64,000 nucleotides of DNA from Sphingobacterium sp. (GTDB lineage: Bacteria; Bacteroidota; Bacteroidia; Sphingobacteriales; Sphingobacteriaceae), in NCBI GenBank assembly GCA_031253985.1, contig JAIRVH010000219.1, positions 62,001-126,000 on the forward strand. Reading direction: 5' to 3'. This document shows, piece after piece, positions 1 to 9,099 of the stretch (position 1 is the stretch's first letter; each line of letters begins with the position of its first letter). Position numbers and translations under genes: made by a program. Under the pieces are notes generated by a model. The model searched no databases. It was given only the letters and a program-made list of their open reading frames with translations, and was not told the origin of the DNA.

Positions 1-1
1 A

Positions 2-1324
2 TCGACAACCTCAGCTAATGAAAAAGAAAAGCCTGCGATGTTTTGGACTTGGCTGGACTACAACGCCAAAACAAACTTTGATTCTATTTGTCGAGAGATG
101 AACTATCTAGGAATCGATGGTGTCATGTTAAACGCAGCTAGCCCAGATGAGTATCGGGTGGCTATCCCGATCGCAAAAAAATATGGCATTCAGGTTATTG
201 CGTGGCTCTGGACGATGAACTTAGAACACGACCGGGATAAGATACTCCAAGAACATCCGGATTGGTTCAGTGTCAATCGAAATGGAAAGAGTCTTGCAGA
301 TACCACCGCATATGTTGGTTATTATAAATTCCTGTCACCTGTAGTTCCCGCTGTAAAAGAGTATATCAGCAAAAAAATAGAATCGTATTGTGAAGTTGAG
401 GGACTCGAGGGGATTTCTATTGATTACAATCGTTATGTGGATGTTGTCCTCCCTACAACCCTTTGGCCTAAATACAATATTGTACAGGATCGCGAATATC
501 CAGCCTGGGATTACGGTTACCATCCAATAGCCATAGAGAAGTTCAAAAAGCAATATGGCTACGACCCAAGGACACAGAAAGATCCTTCAAAAGATCTCAA
601 ATGGCGACAGTTTCGATGCGATCAAATAACTGATATCGCCAATATGATTGCGGAGATTGTTCATTCTCATGGAAAAACGATGGCTGCATCCCCATTCCCG
701 ACGCCTAAAATGGCTTCACGAATGGTCCGCCAAGATTGGGGAAAATGGAATTTGGATGTTGTTTTTCCGATGGTGTACAGCAGTTTCTATACAGAAGATC
801 CTAGTTTTATTAGTGACTGTACCTTGGAAAACGTGCGTGATAAAGCTGCAAATACCATCTTATATTGTGGATTGATGGCGAAAAATAATGAAGAAATGTT
901 TATCGATATGGATCACGCTTTAAATAATGGCGCACAAGGCATATCTATCTTTACGATCCATAGCTTGAAAGATCCTCAGATCAGGGAAAAATTCAGAAAC
1001 TATACGGCTGCCGCGAAAGCAAGAAAAGCTCAAAATAACGGAATGTTAACGCGTACAGCACATACAAAAATTGAAAATGATCCGTTCAAAAAGGAAGGTA
1101 TTATGAAATTAATAACCCAAAAGATACAATCCTTGGTGCAGGCAGACAATCCTACGGCAAGCCCGATAGAATTGTCAAAGTATAAAAAAATAGACAGTTA
1201 CGATGTGACAAGAAAATACCTTGTGACTGACAAGCTTAGTAAAAAGAACTTCTATGTTACTTTCTTTTTCTATGGAGGTATTCTCTCTGGATGGAATGTT
1301 GACCCAGCACCAGCTTCCGTTTAG
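2..1324 (+). CDS. Putative glycoside-hydrolase-like TIM-barrel protein (GHL10-like), 5' truncated
   Basis: The frame is open to the window edge: residues before the first ATG (38) read STTSANEKEKPA, so the real start, probably with a signal peptide, lies upstream. The visible part is about 440 residues. The pattern of a barrel that follows a nearby residue path (YLGIDGVMLN, GIQVIAWLW, GLEGISIDYNRY, LDVVFPMVYSSFY) fits the glycosyl-hydrolase-like GHL10/DUF187 group of putative secreted sugar-degrading enzymes. The conserved acidic residue of GISIDYNRY would be in the active cleft. The C-terminal 100 residues do not belong to the barrel and are of unknown role. Substrate cannot be told. Family assignment is by recalled motif style, not by alignment. 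Confidence 0.65.
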   Translation, partial: STTSANEKEKPAMFWTWLDYNAKTNFDSICREMNYLGIDGVMLNAASPDEYRVAIPIAKKYGIQVIAWLWTMNLEHDRDKILQEHPDWFSVNRNGKSLADTTAYVGYYKFLSPVVPAVKEYISKKIESYCEVEGLEGISIDYNRYVDVVLPTTLWPKYNIVQDREYPAWDYGYHPIAIEKFKKQYGYDPRTQKDPSKDLKWRQFRCDQITDIANMIAEIVHSHGKTMAASPFPTPKMASRMVRQDWGKWNLDVVFPMVYSSFYTEDPSFISDCTLENVRDKAANTILYCGLMAKNNEEMFIDMDHALNNGAQGISIFTIHSLKDPQIREKFRNYTAAAKARKAQNNGMLTRTAHTKIENDPFKKEGIMKLITQKIQSLVQADNPTASPIELSKYKKIDSYDVTRKYLVTDKLSKKNFYVTFFFYGGILSGWNVDPAPASV

Positions 1325-1373
1325 ATAATAACCCATCAAGGTGTTGAAAATTTCACCTATTTAGCACCTTATT

Positions 1374-1404
1374 TAAGTTTTTAATAGGCTGTTCCCTATC
1401 TTTG
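1374..1404 (+). promoter_or_regulatory. Bacteroidota-type promoter for glutaminase gene
   Basis: TATCTTTG at 1397-1404 is an exact TAnnTTTG -7 element. The matching -33 position (about 1374) is only a weak TAAG. Predicted transcription start is near 1411, giving a short leader before the ATG at 1426. Confidence 0.55.
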
Positions 1405-1425
1405 GGTCAAACAAATAAGTAAAAA

Positions 1426-2457
1426 ATGAGAAAAAATGTGAGGTTAGCAGCCTGTATTATGGGCCTTATTTATTGTGGAGGATTCCAGCAATCCTTTGCT
1501 CAAAGAGGCATTCAAAAGCAGGTGCGTACTAACGCAATTACCGTAGATACAACGTTATTGAATAAAATATTAGCGAAAAATAAGTTAGCATTCAAAGAAG
1601 GTAAAGTAGCAGATTATATTCCAGAATTAAATAAAGCGAATGCTGCATCCATTGCACTTTCAGTTGTAAATAGCGACGGAACGATAGTGAGCGTCGGCGA
1701 TATTCAGCAAAGATTTACAATCCAGAGTATTTCAAAAATTGTCGCTTTGATGGTTGCTGTATTGGAAAATGGCGAACAACATGTTTTTGATAAAATGGGA
1801 TACTTTGGTACCGACAAACCATTCAATCATTTTGCGAATCTAGAAACGATAGGTAAGCCACTCAATCCAATGATGAATGCGGGGGCTATACTAACGACTT
1901 CACTCATTAAAGGAACTGGTGAGGAACCTTTTGTTAAAATACTTAATATGATACGTTTTATAACGAATAATGAAACTATCGATTATAGTAAATCTGTATT
2001 CAATTCAGAGCGGGAGACCGGTAATCGAAACAGAGGCATGTTTTATCTGATGCGTAACAACGGACTCATCGATGGCGATGGTGAGGATAAACTCAATAAT
2101 TATTTTAAGCAGTGCTCAATTGAAATAACTGCTGAAGATCTCGCTAAAATAGGTTTCTTTTTTGCAAATCATTGCATACGCTACGATGGGAATAAACAAT
2201 ATAATAATCCAAGTCTGTCCCAGCTGATCCAATCACAGATGCTCATTGCAGGGATGTACGAATTTAGTGGCGAGTATGCCAGAACTGTGGGACTTCCTAG
2301 TAAATCGGGCGTTGGCGGCGGAATCGCGGTCAGTGTACCGAATAAAATGGGTATAGGTGCCTATAGTCCAGCATTGGATCAACACGGTAATTCTGTGGCC
2401 GCTTATCGCATGATCGTAGACCTGGCCAATGAGAAATCGCTAAGTCTCTTTTATTAA
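1426..2457 (+). CDS. glsA: Glutaminase A, secreted form
   Basis: Serine-type glutaminase (beta-lactamase-like fold), hydrolysing L-glutamine to glutamate and ammonia. Residues 100-104 read QSISK, with the catalytic Ser101-x-x-Lys104 pair. NPMMNAGAI near 148-156 and SGEYARTVGLPSKSGVGGG near 280-300 are further family blocks. Unlike the cytoplasmic YbaS/YneH enzymes it starts with a clear signal peptide (hydrophobic core after MRKNVR, cleavage near SFAQ/RG), so it should act in the periplasm or outside. Length of 343 matches a normal 300-residue enzyme plus leader. It has its own promoter. The next gene starts 25 bases after the stop and could be co-transcribed. Confidence 0.92.
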   Translation: MRKNVRLAACIMGLIYCGGFQQSFAQRGIQKQVRTNAITVDTTLLNKILAKNKLAFKEGKVADYIPELNKANAASIALSVVNSDGTIVSVGDIQQRFTIQSISKIVALMVAVLENGEQHVFDKMGYFGTDKPFNHFANLETIGKPLNPMMNAGAILTTSLIKGTGEEPFVKILNMIRFITNNETIDYSKSVFNSERETGNRNRGMFYLMRNNGLIDGDGEDKLNNYFKQCSIEITAEDLAKIGFFFANHCIRYDGNKQYNNPSLSQLIQSQMLIAGMYEFSGEYARTVGLPSKSGVGGGIAVSVPNKMGIGAYSPALDQHGNSVAAYRMIVDLANEKSLSLFY

Positions 2458-2482
2458 AATTAGAAACCAAAGTTCATTTCAT

Positions 2483-2848
2483 ATGGTAAGAACAGAACCA
2501 ATAATTGCTGTAGAAGACGTTTCTAAAAGCTCACTTTTCTATCAGCGCCTTTTCGGCTGTACCAGCCGCCATGGAGGGGAAACATTTGAAATTCTCGCGG
2601 ACAAAGGCACGGTAATTCTCTGTTTACACAAATGGGGCGAGCACGAACATCCTACAATGAAAGATCAAAAAAATGCGGGCAATGGACTTATACTTTTTTT
2701 TAGGGTAGATAATTTGCAGCAAATTTTCGAGAACGCCACATTGTTAAATGCTGTAATAGAAAAAGAAATACATTATAATGAAAACTCGCTGAAAGACCAG
2801 TTTATTCTTCGTGACCTCGATAACTATTATCTGATTGTATCAGCTTAA
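2483..2848 (+). CDS. VOC (glyoxalase/bleomycin-resistance) family protein
   Basis: A 121-residue single-domain protein with the beta-alpha-beta-beta-beta pattern of the vicinal-oxygen-chelate fold. It opens with EPIIAVEDVSKSSLFYQRLFG and ends with a strand FILRDLDNYYLIVSA, as in glyoxalase-like and dioxygenase-like members. VOC proteins bind a metal and act on small molecules or sequester drugs; substrate cannot be read from sequence. It follows the glutaminase gene by 25 bases, so a two-gene transcript is possible, though no functional link is obvious. Confidence 0.8.
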   Translation: MVRTEPIIAVEDVSKSSLFYQRLFGCTSRHGGETFEILADKGTVILCLHKWGEHEHPTMKDQKNAGNGLILFFRVDNLQQIFENATLLNAVIEKEIHYNENSLKDQFILRDLDNYYLIVSA

Positions 2849-2974
2849 ATTGATGTTTTTACCTATTCTTATCGCTTATTAGATTTGGCAAAACATACCG
2901 GTTCCTGTTCTTAAACCAGTTTAACTTTTTTGTTGGATGATTGTTGCAACTTTGTCTTATCAAATTTTAATACG

Positions 2975-3415
2975 ATGACTACAAGATTGAATATTGCAAA
3001 AGTAGATGCAACAGCCTACAAGGCGATGATGGGATTAGAAACATATCTCAACGATATTTTTTTGACACCTATCCAAAAGGAACTCATAAAAATCCGTGCT
3101 TCACAGATCAATGGCTGCGCATTTTGCCTAGACATGCACACAAAAGACGCGCTGAAATATGGTGAAACTCCGCAACGGATATTTCTTTTAAATGCTTGGC
3201 GAGAAACGGACTTATTCACTCCTGAAGAGCAGCTTTTGCTAGAGATGACCGAGGAAATCACCTTAATACATCAAAAAGGACTGACGGAAGAAACCTTCCA
3301 AAAAGCGAAACAACTTTTCAACGAAAAGCAGATTGCTGAGGTTATTATGGCAATTATTACCATCAATGCATGGAATAGAATTGGTATCAGCACCCATTTG
3401 GAATTGCTAAAGTAG
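2975..3415 (+). CDS. Carboxymuconolactone decarboxylase family protein (AhpD-like)
   Basis: All-helical CMD-domain protein of 146 residues carrying the AhpD/YurZ redox motif: Cys48-x-x-Cys51-x-x-x-His55 in NGCAFCLDMHTKDA. Members with this motif act as alkylhydroperoxidase-like thiol peroxidases or reductase partners. The ATG at 2975 (MTTRLNIAKVD) is chosen. The upstream extension to 2930 begins with TTG and runs through a CAACTTTG sequence (2947-2954) that resembles a -7 promoter element. No AhpC partner lies nearby. A strong hairpin follows the stop. Confidence 0.88.
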   Translation: MTTRLNIAKVDATAYKAMMGLETYLNDIFLTPIQKELIKIRASQINGCAFCLDMHTKDALKYGETPQRIFLLNAWRETDLFTPEEQLLLEMTEEITLIHQKGLTEETFQKAKQLFNEKQIAEVIMAIITINAWNRIGISTHLELLK

Positions 3416-3431
3416 TATGGATATACAATCT

Positions 3432-3468
3432 GAAAAAGCTTCTTTTTACAAGTAAAAGAAGCTTTTTC
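3432..3468. terminator. Bidirectional intrinsic terminator
   Basis: Perfect 15-base inverted repeat (3432-3446 and 3454-3468, stem GAAAAAGCTTCTTTT) with a 7-base loop and A/T tracts on both sides. It sits just after the AhpD-like gene. Confidence 0.85.
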
Positions 3469-3481
3469 ATTTACAAGATAA

Positions 3482-3691
3482 ATTCCCTCCAATGCCCTAT
3501 TTAACACCAATTTCCTCGATCTCTCCCACCCAGACGTCAGTAACTTGGAGATCTCTGGAAAATCGCTCTATCCATGGAACTCGATGAACTTATTGATGAA
3601 TATGAATAAGGGTTTCGATCAAGGTCTAAAAAATATAAAAAAACATATTGAAGTAGGGACTCTTAAACTATCGTCTGCGCATCAGGATGCG
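3482..3691 (+). other. Gap with a possible decayed coding fragment
   Basis: Between the terminator and the convergent BI-1 gene one frame is open for about 70 codons (3482-3691) and reads like protein (for example FLDLSHPDVSNLEISGKSL). It has no plausible start codon or ribosome binding site and runs into the 3' end of the opposite-strand gene. It may be the remains of a gene or chance; I recognise no family. Confidence 0.25.
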
Positions 3692-4354
3692 TAAGATATA
3701 CCAAAACAACAGCATAATTGATGAGAACAGCTGCAGTGCGGCCCCAACATATTGCTCGTTCCCATAGTTGTATTTGAGATTTTGGGTTTGATATAGTATG
3801 CTTCCAGAGGCGAGAGCGATCATGGCTACAGAAAACCACAACCCAAGTTCGAAGCCCAATATCGCACCTGCAACAATGGCACCTAAGGACAAAAATCCCC
3901 CAATCACCAATATGTTCCGAAGAAATGAAAAATCTTTGTTGGATACAAATGCGACTACGGTAAGCCCGGTAAACAATGCCAAAGTCATTATACTCGCCTG
4001 GTAGATCACGCTAATCCCTTCAGTCATAAATACCTCCATAAAAATCATGGGCAAGAAAATGATTGCCTCTAATACGATATAAAAAGCCAACCCCAGGTAC
4101 TGGGTCTGGCGGCTTTGCGAAAGCGTCCATTTGGAGGACAGTGTCGAGCCCAGCCAAAAACATCCCAATAGAAACAACCAGATAAATTTTCCACTGACCA
4201 TCCATACGATAAAATCATAAGGTATTAACTTGATCAGCAACGTTTCCAAAACGATAAATGCCAAAATGGAAAGTGCAACGTGAAGATAGGTTTTTTTATA
4301 AAACACTCCCCTTTCCGCATCATCTTGGATAAGAACATACTCTTGTGATTCCAT
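3668..4354 (-). CDS. Bax inhibitor-1/YccA family membrane protein
   Basis: A 228-residue protein with about seven hydrophobic segments and the typical C-terminal block EQYVGAALQLFSSIMLLFWY near residues 200-220, which marks BI-1 (TMBIM/YbhL/YccA) proteins. A short hydrophilic N-terminus precedes the first span, as usual for the bacterial members. Known relatives are pH-sensitive calcium leak channels (BsYetJ) or modulators of FtsH (YccA); which applies here is unknown. It is monocistronic and convergent with the AhpD-like gene. Confidence 0.88.
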   Translation of the reverse strand: MESQEYVLIQDDAERGVFYKKTYLHVALSILAFIVLETLLIKLIPYDFIVWMVSGKFIWLFLLGCFWLGSTLSSKWTLSQSRQTQYLGLAFYIVLEAIIFLPMIFMEVFMTEGISVIYQASIMTLALFTGLTVVAFVSNKDFSFLRNILVIGGFLSLGAIVAGAILGFELGLWFSVAMIALASGSILYQTQNLKYNYGNEQYVGAALQLFSSIMLLFWYILRILMRRR

Positions 4355-4440
4355 AAAACAAATAAATAAGTTTGATTAAATAATAATTAAAAATAAGCAT
4401 TAATTCTATTTTCACAAGAAAGAACTTGGCATAACCTCGT

Positions 4441-4465
4441 AAAAAAGAACCCCGCCTAGCGGGGT
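4441..4465 (-). terminator. Intrinsic terminator of the RND efflux operon
   Basis: Stem ACCCCGC (4449-4455) with GCGGGGT (4459-4465) and a CTA loop, followed on the minus strand by six T. It lies just after the last gene of the efflux operon. Confidence 0.9.
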
Positions 4466-4482
4466 CCATTCAAACAAACAAC

Positions 4483-5922
4483 TTATTTCCAGCCTCCTCC
4501 CAAATCTTTATAGATATTGACAACAGCATTGAGCTGCTGCTTTTTCGTTTCTATCAATTCAAGTTTTGAATCCAATACATCGCGTTGTGTCATTAAAACC
4601 TCCATATAGTCAGCCCTCGCTGATTTAAAAAGATCATTTGATACCGTGACGGAATTATTTAAAACCTCAACTTCTTTTGTTTTGAAATCATAGCTGCGGC
4701 CAAGGTTTTCAATATTTGAAAGTTGTGTAGAGACTTCTAAGTATGCATTGAGAATTGTCTTCTCGTAATTATAGACCGCCTGTATCTGTTTGGCATTCGC
4801 TGTGTTAAATTCAGCTTTAAGCCCATTTTTATTAATTAATGGGGCTGCAAGTTCGCCTATTAAATTATATAAAACAGATTCCGGCATCTTAAACAGATAG
4901 GACGGTTTAAATGCTTGCAAACCCAAAGCTGCAGAAATTTCCAATGAAGGATAAAATTCTTTCCTTGCTATTTGTACATCCAGTTTGGCCGCCGCCAGCT
5001 CATATTCTGCCTCACGGATGTCAGGTCTGTTGCTCAGCAACTGACTTGGTAAACCTGTCTGAACTTTTGCAGGTATCAGATCGACAAAATTACTTTTGTC
5101 ACGTTTGATCTCTTGGGGAAAACGCCCCAGCAGGAAATTAATGCGGTTTTCAGTTTCTTTGATTTGCTGACGTGTTTCAAACTCCATCCCTTTAGTTTTC
5201 AATACTTCAGCTTCAAACTTCTGAACCGCCAGTTCAGTTACGCGAGCAGCCTGCTTTTGCAATCGAATGACAGCAAGTGCATTATCCTGCAACTCAATGT
5301 TCTGTTTAATAATGGTCAACTGATTGTCCAGTGCCAACAATTCGTAATACGATCGGGCAACTTCAGCGATAAGACTGCTCAAGACAAAGTTTTTTCCCTC
5401 TACAGTAGCAAGGTAACGGTTGAGGGCTGCTTGTTCAGCGTCTTTTAACTTTTTCCAAACGTCAATTTCCCAACTCGCATAAGCACCAATTGTCAAATCG
5501 CCAAGTGGATCCGGCATTTCTTTTCCGGGAGCAATCTCTGTACTTGCGTCACCGGCTCCCTGACTCGTATACCGTCCCACTTTTTCAACTCCGCCTCCTG
5601 CACGCAGTCCAACTGTAGGTTTCAACGCACCTTTTCTCAACAGAATATCGTTCTTTGCGATTGCTAACTCCTGTAAAGTAACATTCAGTTCCTGATTATT
5701 TTTTAAAGCCGTATCTATTAGTGCAACTAAATTTGGATCAGTAAAAAACTCACGCCACTTAACCGATGCCGAATTTGTTGTATCAGATTTAACTACATCC
5801 GTAAATTGTTGGGGAACAAATTTGTTCTCCTGTATTTGTGTCGCTTTCGGAACCTTACATCCCGTCACTGCAGCTGAAAGCGAAAATGCAATGACCCATT
5901 GTATTTTTCTGCTATTAGTCAT
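4483..5922 (-). CDS. TolC/NodT-type outer membrane efflux lipoprotein
   Basis: Outer-membrane channel of a tripartite RND pump. The N-terminus carries a lipoprotein signal ending SAAVTGC with Cys22, as in OprM/CusC. The rest shows the two repeated coiled-coil halves typical of the OEP family, including SNRPDIREAEYELAAAKLDVQIA and a final RADYMEVLMTQRDVLDS helix. The ATG at 5922 is chosen: the alternative at 5931 is a TTG. The start overlaps the pump gene stop by 8 bases (ATGACTAA), so translation is probably coupled. About 480 residues is normal for the family. Confidence 0.93.
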   Translation of the reverse strand: MTNSRKIQWVIAFSLSAAVTGCKVPKATQIQENKFVPQQFTDVVKSDTTNSASVKWREFFTDPNLVALIDTALKNNQELNVTLQELAIAKNDILLRKGALKPTVGLRAGGGVEKVGRYTSQGAGDASTEIAPGKEMPDPLGDLTIGAYASWEIDVWKKLKDAEQAALNRYLATVEGKNFVLSSLIAEVARSYYELLALDNQLTIIKQNIELQDNALAVIRLQKQAARVTELAVQKFEAEVLKTKGMEFETRQQIKETENRINFLLGRFPQEIKRDKSNFVDLIPAKVQTGLPSQLLSNRPDIREAEYELAAAKLDVQIARKEFYPSLEISAALGLQAFKPSYLFKMPESVLYNLIGELAAPLINKNGLKAEFNTANAKQIQAVYNYEKTILNAYLEVSTQLSNIENLGRSYDFKTKEVEVLNNSVTVSNDLFKSARADYMEVLMTQRDVLDSKLELIETKKQQLNAVVNIYKDLGGGWK

Positions 5923-8900
5923 GATTATCAATTTCTTCGGTTAATGGATTTTCATCTTCGTGTTTAATAAGCTTACGTCTGGAAGCAATAGTTCCGAAGA
6001 TAAAGTATAAGCCGGGTATCACCAGAATACCGAAAACTGTCCCAAACAACATACCTCCCGCTGCTGCTGTACCAATCGTGCGGTTTCCAATAGCCCCAGG
6101 ACCAGAAGCCATAACCAAAGGAATCAATCCTGCAATAAATGCAAAAGACGTCATCAAAATTGGCCTAAACCTCACTTTTGCACCTTCTAATGCGGCCTCG
6201 ATAATGCTCAATCCTTGCGAATGCCGTTGTGCGGCAAACTCGACAATCAATACGGCATTTTTACCCAATAGACCGATGAGCATGACCAAAGCAACCTGCG
6301 CGTAGATATTGTTCTCCAATCCCAAGAGTTTCAACAGGAGAAAAGCCCCGAAGATTCCAATTGGCAAAGAAAGCAAGACAGCAAACGGCATGATAAAACT
6401 TTCGTATTGAGCAGAAAGAATTAAATAAACGAAACCAAGACAAATCAAAAAGATATAAATAGCCTGATTTCCTCTTCCTACCTGGTCTTTGGATATACCC
6501 GCCCAGTCAATGCCATAGCCTCGTGGTAAAGTTTTGGCAGCGACTTCATTAATCACTTCAATAGCTTCGCCACTACTATAACCCGGTGCTGCAGAGCCCG
6601 AAATCTCGGATGCCATATACATATTGTGTCTCGTGATCTCAGACAAACCGTATACCTTCTCCATATGCATAAATGCTGAAAATGGCACCATTTCATCTTT
6701 TTCATTCTTCACGTATAGTTTTAAGATATCTTCTGGCAAGGCTCTATATTGTGGCAAAGCCTGAACCATAACTTTATATTGACGATCGTATTTAATGAAG
6801 TTTGTCTCATAATTACTACCGACCAATGTTGAAAGTGTGCTTAAAGCATTATCAATGGTCACACCCTTTTGCTGTGCCAAATCGTTATCAATATGCAGCA
6901 TATATTGCGGGAAGCTTGCGCTATAGAACGTAAATACAGAAGCCAGTTCGGGTCTTTTGTTTAACTCACGTACAAACTCCTTACTTACTGTTTCCATTTT
7001 CTTGTAGTCACCAGAACCCGCTTTATCTAAAAGTCTAAGTTCAAATCCTCCCGCAGCACCATAGCCTGGAACAGCAGGTGGCTGGAAAAATTCAATGGAG
7101 GCACCGGGTATATTTTTAGCGGCAGCTTCAAGCTGCTCAATAATCTCCTGTGAAGATTCTTTACGTTCCTCCCAACTTTTTAAATTGATCAAACATGTAC
7201 CTGTATTGGCACCAGTTCCTTCTGTCAAGATCTCATAACCAGCCAATGAAGAAACAGATTGCACGCCATCAATATCTTCCGCTTCTTTTTGTAAAGTCTG
7301 TGCTGCAAGATTGGTGCGCTCCAACGTTGATCCTGGAGGTGTTTGAATAATCGCATAGATCATCCCCTGATCTTCATTAGGTATGAAACCTGCTGGAACA
7401 GAATTGTTCAGGAAATATGCACCAATACAAAAACCTATTAAAACCACGAATGTAAAAACTCGTTTATCGACGATGCCTTTCAGCAAGTAAACATACTTGT
7501 TGGACATCTTGTCAAATAATTTATTGAAGGAATCAAGAAATTTATCAATAATGGATTTCTTTCTTGCTTTACCATGATTATTCTTTAACATGATCGCACA
7601 TAACGCAGGAGTTAAAGTCAATGCCACGACACCTGATAAAATAATCGAAGTTGCCATCGTAATGGAAAACTGCCGATAGAATATCCCAACGGGTCCAGAC
7701 ATAAAGGCCACCGGAATAAATACCGCTGCCATGAGGAAGGTAATGGCAACAATGGCACCACTGATCTCATGCATAGCCTTTTTGGTCGCTTTATAAGCTG
7801 AAATATGGAGTTCCTCCATCTTGGCATGCACCGCCTCAATGACCACAATCGCATCATCGACAACGACCCCAATGGCGAGCACTAATGCAAATAGCGTGAT
7901 TAAGTTGATGGTAATCCCAAAAAATTGCATAAACAAGAATGAGCCGACCAATGAAACAGGTACCGCAATAGTTGGTATCAAGGTAGAGCGCCAGTCACCC
8001 AAGAATAAGAAAACGACGATAGCCACAAGCACAAATGCTTCCAATAAAGTATGAATTACTTTCTCCATCGAAGCATCCAAAAATTTGGAAACGTCATAAC
8101 TAATCTCGTAATCCAGTCCTTTAGGAAAAGATGCCTTTAGTTCTTTCATCTTATTCTTGACATCCTGGATTACCTGGGAAGCATTACTTCCATAGGATTG
8201 TTTCAAGACAATAGCTGCAGATGGTTTTCCATTCAACGTAGAATAAATATCATACATTGCGGAGCCAAACTTGATATCGGCGACGTCTTTTAAGCGCAAC
8301 ATTTCACCATTTTCACCGGCGCGCAGAACGATATTGCCATATCCTTCGGTTGTCGTAAAACGACCGGGATATTTTAATACGTATTCGAAGGACTGCGAAG
8401 TCATCCCGGACGACTCGCCCGCTTTACCTGGTGAAGCCTCCAAGCTTTGCTCGGATAGGGCTTTCATAACCTCTTCTGCAGAGATCTTATAGGCGGTCAT
8501 ACGATCTGGCTTTAACCAAATACGCATTGCGAGTTCACGCGTACCCAGAATATTGGCAACTCCAACTCCGTCCACACGACGTAACTCGGACACAATATTC
8601 ATGTCCGCATAATTGTACATAAAATTGCCATCAAGCTCTTTGTCCTTGCTATAGAGATTGATGTACATAAGCATGTTAGATTCCTCGCGCGTAATTTTCA
8701 CACCTTCACGGACAACGATAGGTGGAAGCTTATTGACAACAGAGGCCACACGGTTCTGCACATTCAATGAAGCCTGGTTTGGGTCTGTACCTAGGTTGAA
8801 TACAACCTGAATACTTGCCTCCCCGTCGTTACCCGCATCGGATGCCATATATTTCATGCCCGGAACACCGTTTATGGCCCGCTCCAAGGGGATAATGACT

Positions 8901-9079
8901 GATTTAATCATCAACTCCCCGTTTGCTCCCGGATACTCGGCTGTGATGTTAACCTTCGGTGGTGATATAGAAGGAAATTGTGTTACTGGAAGCTGCACCA
9001 TGGAAAGTATCCCCAAAAACACAATGATCAGTGATATAACGATCGAAAGTACTGGTCTATTTATAAAACGACTAAACAT
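5915..9079 (-). CDS. RND multidrug efflux pump, HAE1 family (AcrB-like)
   Basis: Inner-membrane proton-driven exporter of 1054 residues, the standard AcrB/MexB length. It begins MFSRFINRPVLSIVISLIIV (first membrane helix). The fourth helix carries the proton-relay aspartates in GVVVDDAIVVIEAV. A second 6-helix bundle repeats near residues 540-1030, with GLLGKNAVLIVEFA and a closing GTVFGILVIPGLYFIF segment. Two large periplasmic porter/docking loops lie between. It lies 20 bases after the adaptor gene and overlaps the outer-membrane factor, so the three form one operon. Substrates are likely hydrophobic toxic compounds but not predictable. No regulator gene of the TetR type lies beside it. 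Confidence 0.96.
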   Translation of the reverse strand: MFSRFINRPVLSIVISLIIVFLGILSMVQLPVTQFPSISPPKVNITAEYPGANGELMIKSVIIPLERAINGVPGMKYMASDAGNDGEASIQVVFNLGTDPNQASLNVQNRVASVVNKLPPIVVREGVKITREESNMLMYINLYSKDKELDGNFMYNYADMNIVSELRRVDGVGVANILGTRELAMRIWLKPDRMTAYKISAEEVMKALSEQSLEASPGKAGESSGMTSQSFEYVLKYPGRFTTTEGYGNIVLRAGENGEMLRLKDVADIKFGSAMYDIYSTLNGKPSAAIVLKQSYGSNASQVIQDVKNKMKELKASFPKGLDYEISYDVSKFLDASMEKVIHTLLEAFVLVAIVVFLFLGDWRSTLIPTIAVPVSLVGSFLFMQFFGITINLITLFALVLAIGVVVDDAIVVIEAVHAKMEELHISAYKATKKAMHEISGAIVAITFLMAAVFIPVAFMSGPVGIFYRQFSITMATSIILSGVVALTLTPALCAIMLKNNHGKARKKSIIDKFLDSFNKLFDKMSNKYVYLLKGIVDKRVFTFVVLIGFCIGAYFLNNSVPAGFIPNEDQGMIYAIIQTPPGSTLERTNLAAQTLQKEAEDIDGVQSVSSLAGYEILTEGTGANTGTCLINLKSWEERKESSQEIIEQLEAAAKNIPGASIEFFQPPAVPGYGAAGGFELRLLDKAGSGDYKKMETVSKEFVRELNKRPELASVFTFYSASFPQYMLHIDNDLAQQKGVTIDNALSTLSTLVGSNYETNFIKYDRQYKVMVQALPQYRALPEDILKLYVKNEKDEMVPFSAFMHMEKVYGLSEITRHNMYMASEISGSAAPGYSSGEAIEVINEVAAKTLPRGYGIDWAGISKDQVGRGNQAIYIFLICLGFVYLILSAQYESFIMPFAVLLSLPIGIFGAFLLLKLLGLENNIYAQVALVMLIGLLGKNAVLIVEFAAQRHSQGLSIIEAALEGAKVRFRPILMTSFAFIAGLIPLVMASGPGAIGNRTIGTAAAGGMLFGTVFGILVIPGLYFIFGTIASRRKLIKHEDENPLTEEIDNHD

Positions 9080-9099
9080 AGTAATTTAAGTGTAAGGGA

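Noticed and set aside
3432..3468. Small RNA from the 3.4 kb hairpin
   Set aside because: A perfect stem with A and T tracts on both sides between genes is best read as a terminator.
7821..8054. Many opposite-strand frames inside the RND pump, dehydrogenase, RtcB and hut genes
   Set aside because: Typical shadow frames of strongly coding genes; no domains, no ribosome binding sites.
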